In this document: positions 27,328-36,479 of the stretch, piece by piece
Layout of the letters: the number at the start of each line of letters is the position of its first letter
Numbering within the stretch: the first letter of the stretch is position 1
NCBI GenBank assembly: GCA_049889215.1
Contig: JBMHDV010000018.1
Location: 1-64,000, forward strand
DNA: 64,000 nucleotides
Origin: UBA817 sp049889215
GTDB lineage: Bacteria > Margulisbacteria > Marinamargulisbacteria > UBA817
Reading direction: 5' to 3'
Notes under the pieces: model-generated
What the model was told of the DNA's origin: nothing
What the model saw: the letters and a program-made list of their open reading frames with translations, nothing else
The model's database searches: none
Program-made: the position numbers and the translations under genes

Positions 27328-28194
27328 ATGATCGATTTTAATCAACAGGGAATTTTAAGATTGGGCTCACGTGGGTCAGCACTTGCGCTTGTTCAAGCCA
27401 ATCGTATTAAAGATCTACTTGTTTCTAAATTTCCTCAGATTAATGTAGAGATCGTGATTATTAAAACATCAGGTGATATCAACCAAGGAGAGATATCTGC
27501 ATTGGGTGGTAAAAGTATATTTGTGAAAGAGATTGAATTGGCATTATTGAATAATGAGATAGATATTGCTGTTCATTCATTCAAAGATATTACATCACAA
27601 CCAGTGGCTGGACTATCGTACAGTGCATTCCTTTTAGAAGAACGTTCAACAGATGCTTTGATATTGTTTGATCCATCAAAAACAATGGCCGATCAATTAA
27701 CGATTGCTACAGGTTCACTTCGTCGCCAGTCACTATGTGCTCATTTATATCCAACTATTACATGTGTCCCCATTCGTGGAAATATTGACTCTCGTATAAA
27801 ACAAGCTAAAGAAAAGAATTATGATGGCGTCATACTATCTACTGCAGGTCTTCAGCGTTTAGGTCTTGATCACCTTATTTCGGTAGAGCTTAACCCCGAG
27901 CAATTTATACCTGCACCCGGGCAGGGGATGTTGGCCATTCAACATCGTTCAGATGATTCCCAATCCCAACATATGGTTCAAGCCATTGGAAATAATACAG
28001 ATAATGCGTTGGGCCAACTATATTTTTCCTTTTTACAAGGAATTTCGTTTAATTGTAATTTGCCTCTAGGGGCTTCAATTTCTGATCAAAACATTCATAT
28101 ATTTATTTGTAAAAATAAGCCTAAGTATTTAACATTTCCGATCTCTGAATGTAACGCAGCAATTTCGGCTGTTCGTGAAGAAGCATATGTCTAA
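27328..28194 (+). CDS. hemC: Porphobilinogen deaminase (hydroxymethylbilane synthase)
   Basis: Polymerises four porphobilinogens in tetrapyrrole synthesis. Motifs: LGSRGSALALVQANRI, VHSFKDI, ATGSLRRQS, IRGNIDSR and PAPGQGMLAIQ. The dipyrromethane-cofactor cysteine is kept in SFNCNLPLGAS. At 288 aa the C-terminal domain is slightly short. Its end overlaps the cobA-hemD fusion by eight bases. Confidence 0.95.
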   Translation: MIDFNQQGILRLGSRGSALALVQANRIKDLLVSKFPQINVEIVIIKTSGDINQGEISALGGKSIFVKEIELALLNNEIDIAVHSFKDITSQPVAGLSYSAFLLEERSTDALILFDPSKTMADQLTIATGSLRRQSLCAHLYPTITCVPIRGNIDSRIKQAKEKNYDGVILSTAGLQRLGLDHLISVELNPEQFIPAPGQGMLAIQHRSDDSQSQHMVQAIGNNTDNALGQLYFSFLQGISFNCNLPLGASISDQNIHIFICKNKPKYLTFPISECNAAISAVREEAYV

Positions 28195-29638
28195 AACTCA
28201 GGTCTTTTTTATTGGCGCAGGTCCCGGTGATCCTGAATTAATAACCCAAAAGGCTTGCCGTATTTTAGCAGAATGTGATGTGGTTCTTTATGACTATTTG
28301 GTTCACCCAAATATAACACTCATGGCTAGTCAGGCTAAAAAGGTGTGTGTTGGAAAAAAAAAGGGGGCACATTCAACACAACAAACAGATATTAATCAAA
28401 TGATGATAGATTATGTAAAGCAAGGGAATATGGTTGTCAGGCTTAAAGGGGGAGATCCCATGATTTTTGGACGCTGTGGCGAAGAAATGGCGGCACTCAA
28501 TTCTCACGGAATGCATTATGAAATTGTACCAGGGATTACTTCTGCTATTTCTGTCCCTACGAATATTGGTATTCCCATAACTCATCGTGATCACTCTCAT
28601 TCAGTTGCTTTTGTAACCGCAACTAGAGCGAATGATATGGCGAATACAATGTTACCTAATGCAGATACTTTAATTATTATGATGTCACTATTACGTTTGT
28701 CAGAGATTGTGGAGCGTTTGAAAACTGATCGTAATGGCTCAACACCCATCGCAATTGTACAGTCAGGAACCTATGCATCGCAGCGTATTTTAATTGGAAC
28801 CCTCGATACGATTGTTGCAAAACAGGGAGATGCGCAATTGCAACCACCTGCACTTATGATTGTAGGCGATGTTGTTAATTTGCAACAAACATTTAATTGG
28901 CGAGATCATTTGCCACTTAATCAACATCGTTTCGTGCTGTTTCGCTCAACCCATCAGCAATCTGATCTTGCTCGCACTCTGATGCAGTTGGGGGCTGAAG
29001 CATTATCTTTACCTTTAAATAAAATTAAGTTGGTTGAACAGCCAGATTTAATTGAGTTATTAACCAATTCAAACCATATTCTTTTTACCAGTGAAAATGG
29101 CGTTCATGGTCTAATGAGACAATTGTTAGCTTCTGGTAGCGATGCCCGTACATTTGCAGGTAAAATAGTTTGTGCGATTGGATCTCATACAGCGGCGATT
29201 TGCAAGTCTTATGGTATTATTCCCGATACGATTCCTAAACAATCAACAACCCCAGGCGTTATCAACCATTATGAAACGATACTCACTGAGAATGATTCCC
29301 TTTTAATTCCTACAACAGCAATTGCTGGTAATGACTTACTTGAATTATCAAAAACAAATGCAACCATTAAAAAAGTAAATGTGTATGAAAATGACCTTCC
29401 GGATGATACTGAGCCTTTTTTCCAATGGTTAAATCCAGCTGATCATTTAATATTTATGAATAGTGCTTCTGTTGAGCGCTGTAATAATATTTACCCTAAC
29501 TTTATCCAGCACCAAGCCATTAGTATCGGACCAAAAACAACAGCAACATTACAAAAACTTGGTGTTAAACATATTATTGAAGCAGATTCACCTTCTAAGG
29601 ATCATTTAGTAACAACAATTTTGAATAATTTTAGATAA
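28187..29638 (+). CDS. cobA-hemD: Uroporphyrinogen-III methyltransferase / uroporphyrinogen-III synthase fusion
   Basis: The N-terminal ~245 residues are a SUMT (CobA/SirA type) methyltransferase: IGAGPGDPELITQKACRIL, VRLKGGDPMIFGRCGEE, PGITSAISVPTNIGIPITHR and a late QPPALMIVGDVV. The C-terminal ~235 residues are HemD-like (HILFTSENGVHGLMRQL, ICAIGSHTAA-like stretch, IFMNSASVERC), closing the ring of hydroxymethylbilane. The fusion links HemC product to both uroporphyrinogen III and precorrin-2 (siroheme/B12 branch). The ATG at 28187 is preferred; the track start at 28175 lies deeper in hemC. Confidence 0.92.
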   Translation: MSKTQVFFIGAGPGDPELITQKACRILAECDVVLYDYLVHPNITLMASQAKKVCVGKKKGAHSTQQTDINQMMIDYVKQGNMVVRLKGGDPMIFGRCGEEMAALNSHGMHYEIVPGITSAISVPTNIGIPITHRDHSHSVAFVTATRANDMANTMLPNADTLIIMMSLLRLSEIVERLKTDRNGSTPIAIVQSGTYASQRILIGTLDTIVAKQGDAQLQPPALMIVGDVVNLQQTFNWRDHLPLNQHRFVLFRSTHQQSDLARTLMQLGAEALSLPLNKIKLVEQPDLIELLTNSNHILFTSENGVHGLMRQLLASGSDARTFAGKIVCAIGSHTAAICKSYGIIPDTIPKQSTTPGVINHYETILTENDSLLIPTTAIAGNDLLELSKTNATIKKVNVYENDLPDDTEPFFQWLNPADHLIFMNSASVERCNNIYPNFIQHQAISIGPKTTATLQKLGVKHIIEADSPSKDHLVTTILNNFR

Positions 29639-29643
29639 TTACT

Positions 29644-29671
29644 TGATTCTAAAGAATATAGTCGATAATAT
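29644..29671 (+). promoter_or_regulatory. Possible promoter upstream of hemL
   Basis: TTGATT (29644-29649) and TAATAT (29666-29671) are 16 bases apart in the gap between cobA-hemD and hemL. A message from here would carry the 13-bp inverted repeat at 29700-29741 in its leader. A second -10-like TATAAT lies at 29773-29778, just before the hemL ATG. Confidence 0.4.
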
Positions 29672-29699
29672 AGTAGTGAAGTACTTCTCCTAAAGTTTT

Positions 29700-29741
29700 G
29701 CCCAAATAATTGATTTCGGTGACACGTGCAATTATTTGGGC
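29700..29741 (+). promoter_or_regulatory. Perfect 13-bp inverted repeat upstream of hemL
   Basis: GCCCAAATAATTG (29700-29712) and its exact complement CAATTATTTGGGC (29729-29741) flank a 16-base loop. It is followed by a second small palindrome, CGTTATTTAACG (29741-29752). No T-run follows, so a terminator is unlikely in the forward sense. It may be a leader structure or a regulator-binding site for heme control. Confidence 0.6.
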
Positions 29742-29783
29742 GTTATTTAACGTTAAAATAAAGGTGTGTTAATATAATAAACA

Positions 29784-31067
29784 ATGACAAAAACATTAAC
29801 ATCATTTGATGATGCAAAAGAAATCTTTGTTGGTGGTGTAAATAGTCCTGTACGAGCGTATAACGCTGTTGGCGGAGCTCCTGTATTCATACGTTCTGGA
29901 AAGGGTGCTATCGTTACAGATGAAGATGATAAACGCTACATCGACTACGTTTTGTCATATGGCCCATTATTGGCTGGTCATGCGAATGATGCAGTCATTG
30001 CTGACCTTCATAACGCGATTATTAAAGGGACCACCTATGGGGCCCCGACAACCCGTGAAACTAAATTAGGCAAAGCTTTGCGACAGTTTTTCCCTTCAAT
30101 GGAAAAATTACGATTTGTAAATTCTGGAACAGAGGCAACCATGAGCGCGATTCGGTTGGCAAGAGGCGCAACAAAGCGTCATCTAATTGTAAAATTCGAG
30201 GGGTGTTATCACGGCCACGTAGATAGTTTGCTTGTCGCCGCTGGTTCAGGAGCTTTAACGTTAGGGAAGCCGTCAAGTATGGGAATTCCAGAAGATATTA
30301 CAAAAAATACACGCGTCTTACCGTATAATAATGTTGCTGCACTCAGTCAGCTATTTGAATCAGAAGGGTCTCAGATAGCTGCCATAATTATGGAACCTGT
30401 TTGTGGTAATATGGGCGTAATTAAAGCAAGTCAAACATTTTTAGATGCATGCCGAAAGTTAACCAAAGCGCATGGTGCTCTGCTAATATTTGATGAGGTT
30501 ATGACTGGGTTTAGGGCCGGCAAAAATGGTGCTCAAGAAGCATTAAATGTTACCCCTGATTTAACATGTTTAGGAAAAGTAATCGGCGGTGGATTGCCAT
30601 GCGCTGCGTATGGCGGCAAAACTGAAATAATGAATCACCTTGCCCCATTGGGAGATGTTTATCAGGCTGGAACATTGTCAGGAAACCCATTAGCAATTAC
30701 TGCTGGATTATCCATGATTGATTTGGTTAATGATTATCATGTGTATGATAAGGCTGAAGCTCAAACAGAGCGGCTTTTATCTGGTATTCAGTCCGTCATA
30801 AATGATAAGAAAGCCCCTGTAACCATTAATGGAATTGGTACAATGTTTACATTGTTTTTTACCGAAAAAAAAGTAGAGTGTCTTGCTGATGTTAATTCAT
30901 GTAATTTTGATATGTTTAAAGCTTACTTTCATTTTATGAAAGACCATGGCATTTTATTGCCACCCTCTCAGTATGAAGCAAACTTTGTGTCATCAGAACA
31001 TCACAATGATTTAATTGACCAAACCATTGACACATTTTCTAAGTTTTTAGATTACTACGACTACTAA
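29784..31067 (+). CDS. hemL: Glutamate-1-semialdehyde 2,1-aminomutase
   Basis: PLP enzyme forming 5-aminolevulinate in the C5 tetrapyrrole pathway. Motifs: GGVNSPVRAYNAVGG, FVNSGTEATMSAIRLARG, KFEGCYHGHVDSLL, IFDEVMTGFR, and the PLP lysine in LGKVIGGGLPCAAYGG. Length 427 is typical. The ATG has no Shine-Dalgarno; a TATAAT ends five bases upstream, so the mRNA may be leaderless or start from the promoter near 29670. Confidence 0.97.
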   Translation: MTKTLTSFDDAKEIFVGGVNSPVRAYNAVGGAPVFIRSGKGAIVTDEDDKRYIDYVLSYGPLLAGHANDAVIADLHNAIIKGTTYGAPTTRETKLGKALRQFFPSMEKLRFVNSGTEATMSAIRLARGATKRHLIVKFEGCYHGHVDSLLVAAGSGALTLGKPSSMGIPEDITKNTRVLPYNNVAALSQLFESEGSQIAAIIMEPVCGNMGVIKASQTFLDACRKLTKAHGALLIFDEVMTGFRAGKNGAQEALNVTPDLTCLGKVIGGGLPCAAYGGKTEIMNHLAPLGDVYQAGTLSGNPLAITAGLSMIDLVNDYHVYDKAEAQTERLLSGIQSVINDKKAPVTINGIGTMFTLFFTEKKVECLADVNSCNFDMFKAYFHFMKDHGILLPPSQYEANFVSSEHHNDLIDQTIDTFSKFLDYYDY

Positions 31068-31131
31068 ATAATTTTATTTTTTCACTTTAAAGATAAAGTT
31101 TATAATTTAGTAATCGATAACGAATGTAGAT

Positions 31132-32085
31132 ATGAAGTATTTAAGTTCAGCACGAAACGTATTTTTTAGTTTAGTTTTCAGCGTAATTCTAATCAGTTCG
31201 TTTATGTTACACGCGAATTTTGATGACAATGATTATGAATTAGCAATGGATGAAAAACGGTATCAAGATGCTCTTACCATTTTAAATAATAAAGCAGAAG
31301 AAAAACGAACCATTCCAGAGAAAGAATTAATGAAAGCATTGGATATTGTTATCGAAATTACATCCATGGAATGGCCGAAAAATTCCATGGCGATGAAAGA
31401 AGATGAGATGGATCCAGAAGTGTTAAAAGTTGTAAATAAATACATGGATGCAGTGATTAAAAACTTTTTAGCAGGAAAGCTTGGGGTTAGTCAAAAGATA
31501 TTGATTCAAGTTCTTTTTGTATATCCAGATTATCCAAAGGCGCGAATGTTTTTAACAAAGGGCTATCAAATGCCACCTGGGTCATATAAGGTCGATGATC
31601 AAGTACTTAAATTACTAAAGAAAAGTGATAATTTCTTTTATGGTGGAAATTATTTGAAGTCAGCTGAAAATTTAGAGGTGTTGGCCATTCTTGAACGCGA
31701 TAATCCAGTTGTTTATGAAAAGCTAGGATCTGCCTATTATATGATGAATGAGAAACAAAAAGCTGTGGATACTTGGACAACTGCATTATTTTTCAATCCA
31801 AATAATGAACAGCTTGAAGAACTAATCGAAACCACAAAAGTGGCATTGGAGGAAGAGGCGTTGGCTGGTAATCCATTGGAACAAGCCAGTGCAAACAAGG
31901 TTGTAATTGAAGATCCTCAAGTCATGGGTGTGTTTAAGCGACAGTCGGAAGCTTTTACACTAATGAAAGATTTAAGAAATCAAGGATTATCTGTTGGGAT
32001 AGTTGAAAATGATGATGGGAAATGGGTTGTTCAAGTATCAAGAAAAGAGCTACAAGAAAAAAACGCTCAGAAAGGGAGTGAGTAA
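31132..32085 (+). CDS. Exported TPR protein with SPOR-like C-terminus, first gene of the motor cassette
   Basis: The 317-residue product has an N-terminal export or anchor helix (residues 9-28, ending HA), an acidic helical region, and tetratricopeptide-like units around 155-235 (NFFYGGNYLKSAENLEVLA, VYEKLGSAYYMMNEKQKAV, FFNPNNEQ). The last ~50 residues (EAFTLMKDLRNQGLSVGIVENDDGKWVVQVSRKE) have the SPOR-like beta-alpha-beta pattern of peptidoglycan-binding domains. It is immediately followed, with no gap, by the FliF/FliG fusion gene. I infer a periplasmic scaffold, perhaps tethering the motor to the wall or guiding assembly. It does not match a standard flagellar protein. Confidence 0.7.
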   Translation: MKYLSSARNVFFSLVFSVILISSFMLHANFDDNDYELAMDEKRYQDALTILNNKAEEKRTIPEKELMKALDIVIEITSMEWPKNSMAMKEDEMDPEVLKVVNKYMDAVIKNFLAGKLGVSQKILIQVLFVYPDYPKARMFLTKGYQMPPGSYKVDDQVLKLLKKSDNFFYGGNYLKSAENLEVLAILERDNPVVYEKLGSAYYMMNEKQKAVDTWTTALFFNPNNEQLEELIETTKVALEEEALAGNPLEQASANKVVIEDPQVMGVFKRQSEAFTLMKDLRNQGLSVGIVENDDGKWVVQVSRKELQEKNAQKGSE

Positions 32086-33513
32086 ATGAAACATATTTTA
32101 AGTATATTTCTGACGATGTTATTGTCTGTTGGATTACAGGCAAACTATCTTGAGAAATCAGAGTATGAAGACAATATTCAAAAGAAATCTCAGCATATCC
32201 TGGACACAATGTATGGGCATCATTTATTTTCTGTTACTGCCAAAGTAGATCTTGGCAAAGAATCCTGGACAGTGAGCTATACTGATCGAGCAAAAATTCA
32301 GTTTAATGAAGAAAAAAATAGCCCCAGTGAAAAGTACAATATATTACCGGGGTATTCTGCAATTAAAAATTTATCTCCGAATGAAGCTGTTCAAATGCCA
32401 TTTAATTCAAAAATTACAAAGCTTGGGGCCCCTGTTATTAAAATTACCTTGGATATTGTTACGTCAAAGGAATTAAAGAAGTCTGATGTTAAGGCGGCGG
32501 ACAAAATACTAACTAAAATTCTTATGTTAAATTCTGAGCGAGGCGATAGCATAAACTTTGAGTTCCAAGATTTTCCTGTAACTAAAAAGGATGAGGTAAA
32601 AGTAGGGTTGCCAATTGAGGCAAAACTAATGATTGTTGTTTTGATCATTACAAGTTTATTTTTAATCGTATACATATTGTTAAAAATTAAGCAGTTAAAT
32701 ATCAATAAAGAAGCTGTAAAAGCACAACAAGAAACTGCAAAAGCAACCGCAGCTGCGGGTGGTGGAGGAGGAAGTTCTGCCCCAGACCCAATGCCAGAGG
32801 CTGCAGCGGCGCCAGTGCCATCAGGAGGTGGTGACAGTGATGTATCCGGCTTCTTTAGTTTCGTAGGGCCACACAATATTCAACAGTTTATATCAATATT
32901 AAAAAAGAAGTCACTGCCCGTGGATCAATTGGCAATCGTGGTATCGTATCTTCCTCCACAATTATCAAAAAGGTGCATTGAAACGCTTGAGGATGCTCAG
33001 CAGGTGGAAGTGGTAACGGCACTATCCGAAGAAAAGATTGCAGATAAAGACATGTTATCTACACTTGAAGGGGATTTGAAAAGCGAATTGGAATGTTCTG
33101 TAGGTGGTGCTGCAAAGTTAGGGCCAGTAATAGCAACATTTAATGACCCGAGCAAGAAAACATTTTTGGAAAGCATTCAAAGCAATGCGGATGTGTATGC
33201 ACAGGTGCGCCCAACCATCTTTTTATTTGAGGATATTGAAAAGCTGGAAGATGGGGACATTAAAAAATTAATTGGAGCGCTCAAAATAGAGGTGCTTGCT
33301 GCTGCAATTGCAAAAGATGATGGTGGTGCAGCGAAAAAGCTCAAAGCCAATTTAACGGGGGCTGCAGAAGCAATGGTGACCCAATTTATCGATTTGAAAA
33401 AAGATAGTTTAAAAGATGGTGATGTTGTTGTGGCTCAAAGCCAGGTCGTCCAACAAATGAAACAATTAAACGATAGTGGAGCCATTGATGTGGTATCCAA
33501 AATAATGGGATAA
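32086..33513 (+). CDS. FliF-like/FliG fusion: membrane-anchored rotor protein
   Basis: Signal peptide 1-19. Periplasmic residues 20-178 resemble the ring-building C-terminal part of FliF, including LNSERGDSINFEFQDFP (about 148-164), close to the RGDxVxVxxxPF of FliF. One transmembrane helix (180-200) is followed by a Gly/Pro/Ala linker (218-252). Residues 258-475 follow FliG throughout: an EHPQ-region relative (GPHNIQQF, VVSYLPPQLSKRCIETL), then GGAAKLGPVIATFNDPSKKTFLES, then RPTIFLFEDI and the torque domain (LEDGDIKKLIGALKIEVLAAAI). FliF is normally ~550 aa and separate from FliG. In the torque helix the adjacent acidic pair of FliG is not conserved. Next to motAB this looks like a reduced MS-ring/C-ring rotor in one chain. 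Confidence 0.8.
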   Translation: MKHILSIFLTMLLSVGLQANYLEKSEYEDNIQKKSQHILDTMYGHHLFSVTAKVDLGKESWTVSYTDRAKIQFNEEKNSPSEKYNILPGYSAIKNLSPNEAVQMPFNSKITKLGAPVIKITLDIVTSKELKKSDVKAADKILTKILMLNSERGDSINFEFQDFPVTKKDEVKVGLPIEAKLMIVVLIITSLFLIVYILLKIKQLNINKEAVKAQQETAKATAAAGGGGGSSAPDPMPEAAAAPVPSGGGDSDVSGFFSFVGPHNIQQFISILKKKSLPVDQLAIVVSYLPPQLSKRCIETLEDAQQVEVVTALSEEKIADKDMLSTLEGDLKSELECSVGGAAKLGPVIATFNDPSKKTFLESIQSNADVYAQVRPTIFLFEDIEKLEDGDIKKLIGALKIEVLAAAIAKDDGGAAKKLKANLTGAAEAMVTQFIDLKKDSLKDGDVVVAQSQVVQQMKQLNDSGAIDVVSKIMG

Positions 33514-33529
33514 GGGAGGGGTTAAGCTC

Positions 33530-34306
33530 ATGAATTTAATGGTAATGTTAGGGATGGCAGTATGTATCTTCTGCCTATTTTATGGGATCCCTGGACTATG
33601 GAGTAACATTGGAATTTACATTGACCCGAATTCATTTGTCCTGGTCCTTGGTGGAACATTTGGTGCCGCAATAATTAGTACATCACCAAAAGACTTTATT
33701 TCCATATTGAAAATCGTTTCCGGGTACATGTATATGAAACGAAAAAACGTTGATAATTATCAAACGGTTTTAAAATTGGTTGAAATTGCAGAAGAAGCCA
33801 ATCGAGCAGGTAAAGAAAATGTACTTGAAATGGGAAAAGGTTACGGTGACGGATTTTTGGATCGAGGGTTAACCTTAATGGGATCTGGTCTAGATAATGA
33901 ATTTGTAGCGGTGGCGTTAGAAACTGACATTATGGAAGAGAAAAAGCGGCACATGAGAATCATTGCCATGGTTAGGGCCATGGGATCGTTTGCACCAATG
34001 TTTGGAATGATGGGAACGGTTATGGGGGTTATGCAGGTCTTGCAAAATGTAACCGATATTGATGCGGTTGTTGGCGGTATGGGATTGGCACTTTTAACAA
34101 CCATGTACGGTTTAATTATTTCAACGCTATACTTCATTCCGATTACCAATAAATTAAAGTATTTAAATGACCAAGATGGACTCACCAAAGAAATCATTAT
34201 GGAAGGGATTATATCGATTATGGATAATCAAATTCCGTTGATGGTTGAAAAGAAGTTAATGGGATATTTAAGTACAGCAGATAAAGGCAAAAAGAAAGAA
34301 AAGTAA
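33530..34306 (+). CDS. motA: MotA-type stator subunit
   Basis: Ion-channel stator protein with four transmembrane segments: two N-terminal (residues 2-24, 35-55), a cytoplasmic loop containing EKKRHMRIIAMVRAMG, then FAPMFGMMGTVMGVMQVL and GLALLTTMYGLIISTLYFIPI. The two conserved prolines (APMFGM and FIPI) are kept. Length 258 is typical of MotA/PomA. AGGGAGGGG lies eight bases upstream of the ATG. It is coupled to motB by a TAATG overlap and follows the FliG fusion by 16 bases. Confidence 0.93.
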   Translation: MNLMVMLGMAVCIFCLFYGIPGLWSNIGIYIDPNSFVLVLGGTFGAAIISTSPKDFISILKIVSGYMYMKRKNVDNYQTVLKLVEIAEEANRAGKENVLEMGKGYGDGFLDRGLTLMGSGLDNEFVAVALETDIMEEKKRHMRIIAMVRAMGSFAPMFGMMGTVMGVMQVLQNVTDIDAVVGGMGLALLTTMYGLIISTLYFIPITNKLKYLNDQDGLTKEIIMEGIISIMDNQIPLMVEKKLMGYLSTADKGKKKEK

Positions 34307-34980
34307 TGGCTCGAAAAAAGAAAGAAGAACCACCAGAAATAGAAGAAAGTGATGGCGAATTTGCTGCCGTATTTTCTGACTTAATGTCATTTTTGGCAGG
34401 ACTTTTTATTCTTTTATTTACCATTGTTAATAGCCAAAAAAATAGCCCTCAGTATTTCGAAGAAATGAGTGTGAAGATGGGGGGTAAAAAAGTTGAGCAA
34501 AATAAAAAAGCAACATCAGAAGGACAATTTGTCAGTGAAATTAGAAACTACATTCAAGATGAACAAATGAGTCAATATGCATTGGTAATGGTTGATGAAC
34601 AACGCATTCGTTTAATATTCAATGATCCCATTTTATTTCAATCAGGAACAGATATATTAACAAGTCGTTCGAAGGCTGTCTTAAATGGGCTAACTCATAT
34701 TATTAATAATGTGAAAAACCCCATCATTATAGAAGGCCATACCGATGATATCCCAGTAACTCCAAAAGAAGGTGATAAAATTCAGAATAATTGGGATTTA
34801 GCTTATTTTAGAGCATCAGCCGTGGCTAATTATTTGATGAAAACAGGCGTGAACCCCAAGCGAGTCTCTATTTTAAGTTTCGCTGACCAACGCCCATTGG
34901 CGCGAAAGAAAACTTATTTGGCTAGGAAGAAGAATCGTCGCATCGAAATAAATATTATTCGGGTTAAGGCAAAAGCATAA
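34306..34980 (+). CDS. motB: MotB-type stator subunit
   Basis: Single-span stator partner with a peptidoglycan-binding OmpA domain. The basic/acidic N-terminal tail is followed by a membrane helix (about 21-42) with the ion-carrying aspartate at residue 25 (FSDLMSFLAGLFILLF). A short plug/linker precedes the OmpA-like domain with IIEGHTDDIPV, NNWDLAYFRASAVANYL and RKKNRRIEINI. Length 224. No other flagellar gene follows; the next gene is ahcY. Confidence 0.93.
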   Translation: MARKKKEEPPEIEESDGEFAAVFSDLMSFLAGLFILLFTIVNSQKNSPQYFEEMSVKMGGKKVEQNKKATSEGQFVSEIRNYIQDEQMSQYALVMVDEQRIRLIFNDPILFQSGTDILTSRSKAVLNGLTHIINNVKNPIIIEGHTDDIPVTPKEGDKIQNNWDLAYFRASAVANYLMKTGVNPKRVSILSFADQRPLARKKTYLARKKNRRIEINIIRVKAKA

Positions 34981-35043
34981 ATATTTAAGCGTCCGTTTTG
35001 AAATAAGTGTGGTTCTCCGGTAAGATGAAACAAAGGAGTAAAT

Positions 35044-36459
35044 ATGACCACTACAACCAATTCTTTGGATTATAAAATTGCTAATTTAGAGTTAGCTACA
35101 TTCGGACGTAAAGAAATCGAACTTGCTGAGCATGAAATGCCAGGCTTGATGGTACTTAGAGAAAAATATGGCGCATCACAACCTCTAAAAGGGTTAAAAA
35201 TTTCTGGGGCGCTTCATATGACGATTCAAACAGCTGTTTTAATTGAAACTTTAGTTGATCTTGGTGCGTCTGTACGATGGGCATCTTGTAATATATTTTC
35301 AACTCAAGATCATGCGGCAGCGGCGATTGCAAAAGCAGGGATTCCAGTATTTGCATGGAAGGGTGAAACTCTTGAAGAATATTGGTGGTGCATGGAAAAA
35401 GCATTGGTTTTTCCAGACGGATCAGGCCCAGATTTAATTGTCGATGACGGTGGTGATGCAACATTGCTGGTCCACAAAGGAGCAGAATGTGAAGCAAATC
35501 CTGCATTATTGGATGAAAAAACAGACAATAAAGAGTTCGCATTGGTTTTGGACTTATTAAAGCAGTCTGTTAAAAATCACCCAAATCGTTGGACAGAGAT
35601 TTCTAAAAAAATCAAAGGTGTATCTGAAGAAACAACGACTGGTGTTCTTCGTTTAAATCAACTTTTTGATCAAGGAAAATTGTTATTTCCAGCGATCAAT
35701 GTGAATGATTCTGTAACCAAATCCAAGTTTGATAACCTCTATGGTTGTTTGGAGTCCCTAGCTGACGGGATTAAACGTGCGACAGATGTTATGATTGCAG
35801 GTAAAACTGTGGTTGTTTGTGGTTATGGCGACGTTGGTAAAGGGTGTGCACAGTCCATGCGGGGCTTTGGAGCCAAAGTTGTAGTCACTGAAATTGACCC
35901 AATATGCGCATTACAGGCATCTATGGCGGGTTACGAAGTAAATACTATCGAAAGTGTATTGGACCGAGCCGATATTTTTGTCACCACAACTGGTAATAAA
36001 GATGTCATCCGTGTTGAGCATATGGCAGGAATGAAAGATAAAGCAATTGTTTGCAACATTGGTCATTTCGATAATGAAATTCAGGTAGAGGCTTTGGAGG
36101 CTTACTCAGGTATTCGTAAAGAAAATGTGAAAGACCAAGTGGATCAATATTTCTTCCCTGAAGGTCACAGCATTATATTGTTGGCTGAAGGCCGTTTGGT
36201 AAATTTAGGATGTGCAACAGGTCATTCCTCATTTGTAATGAGCACGTCATTTACAAATCAGGTTTTAGCTCAAATTGAGCTTGCTCAAAACAACTATGAC
36301 TTGGGTGTTTTTGTATTACCAAAAAAACTTGATGAAGAAGTTGCTAGATTACATTTAGAAAAATGCAATGCGGTCTTAACAGAGTTGACCAAAGATCAAG
36401 CAGACTACATTAATGTGGATGTTGCTGGCCCATACAAGCCGGATGCATACCGTTATTAA
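35044..36459 (+). CDS. ahcY: S-adenosylhomocysteine hydrolase
   Basis: Splits S-adenosylhomocysteine to homocysteine and adenosine, NAD-dependent. Motifs: GLKISGALHMTIQTAVLIETL, SCNIFSTQDHAAAAI, VNDSVTKSKFDNLYGC, NAD loop VVCGYGDVGKGCA, GHFDNEIQ and the C-terminal KPDAYRY. It is the long form (471 aa) with the extra ~40-residue segment after DGGDATLLVHKG. AAAGGAG lies upstream of the ATG. With metK and the PfkB-type kinase at 45982 the window covers much of the SAM cycle. Confidence 0.98.
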   Translation: MTTTTNSLDYKIANLELATFGRKEIELAEHEMPGLMVLREKYGASQPLKGLKISGALHMTIQTAVLIETLVDLGASVRWASCNIFSTQDHAAAAIAKAGIPVFAWKGETLEEYWWCMEKALVFPDGSGPDLIVDDGGDATLLVHKGAECEANPALLDEKTDNKEFALVLDLLKQSVKNHPNRWTEISKKIKGVSEETTTGVLRLNQLFDQGKLLFPAINVNDSVTKSKFDNLYGCLESLADGIKRATDVMIAGKTVVVCGYGDVGKGCAQSMRGFGAKVVVTEIDPICALQASMAGYEVNTIESVLDRADIFVTTTGNKDVIRVEHMAGMKDKAIVCNIGHFDNEIQVEALEAYSGIRKENVKDQVDQYFFPEGHSIILLAEGRLVNLGCATGHSSFVMSTSFTNQVLAQIELAQNNYDLGVFVLPKKLDEEVARLHLEKCNAVLTELTKDQADYINVDVAGPYKPDAYRY

Positions 36460-36479
36460 AAATTAAAAAAGGGGGGGGG

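Noticed and set aside
32391..32876. 161-codon open frame antisense to the FliF/FliG fusion
   Set aside because: Its product is low complexity (Gly/Ala/Pro-rich) and mirrors the linker codons; the sense strand encodes clear FliG domains.
33530..34980. Zorya-type anti-phage ZorAB
   Set aside because: MotA and MotB have normal length and a standard OmpA domain, there is no ZorC/D/E, and the adjacent gene is FliG-like.
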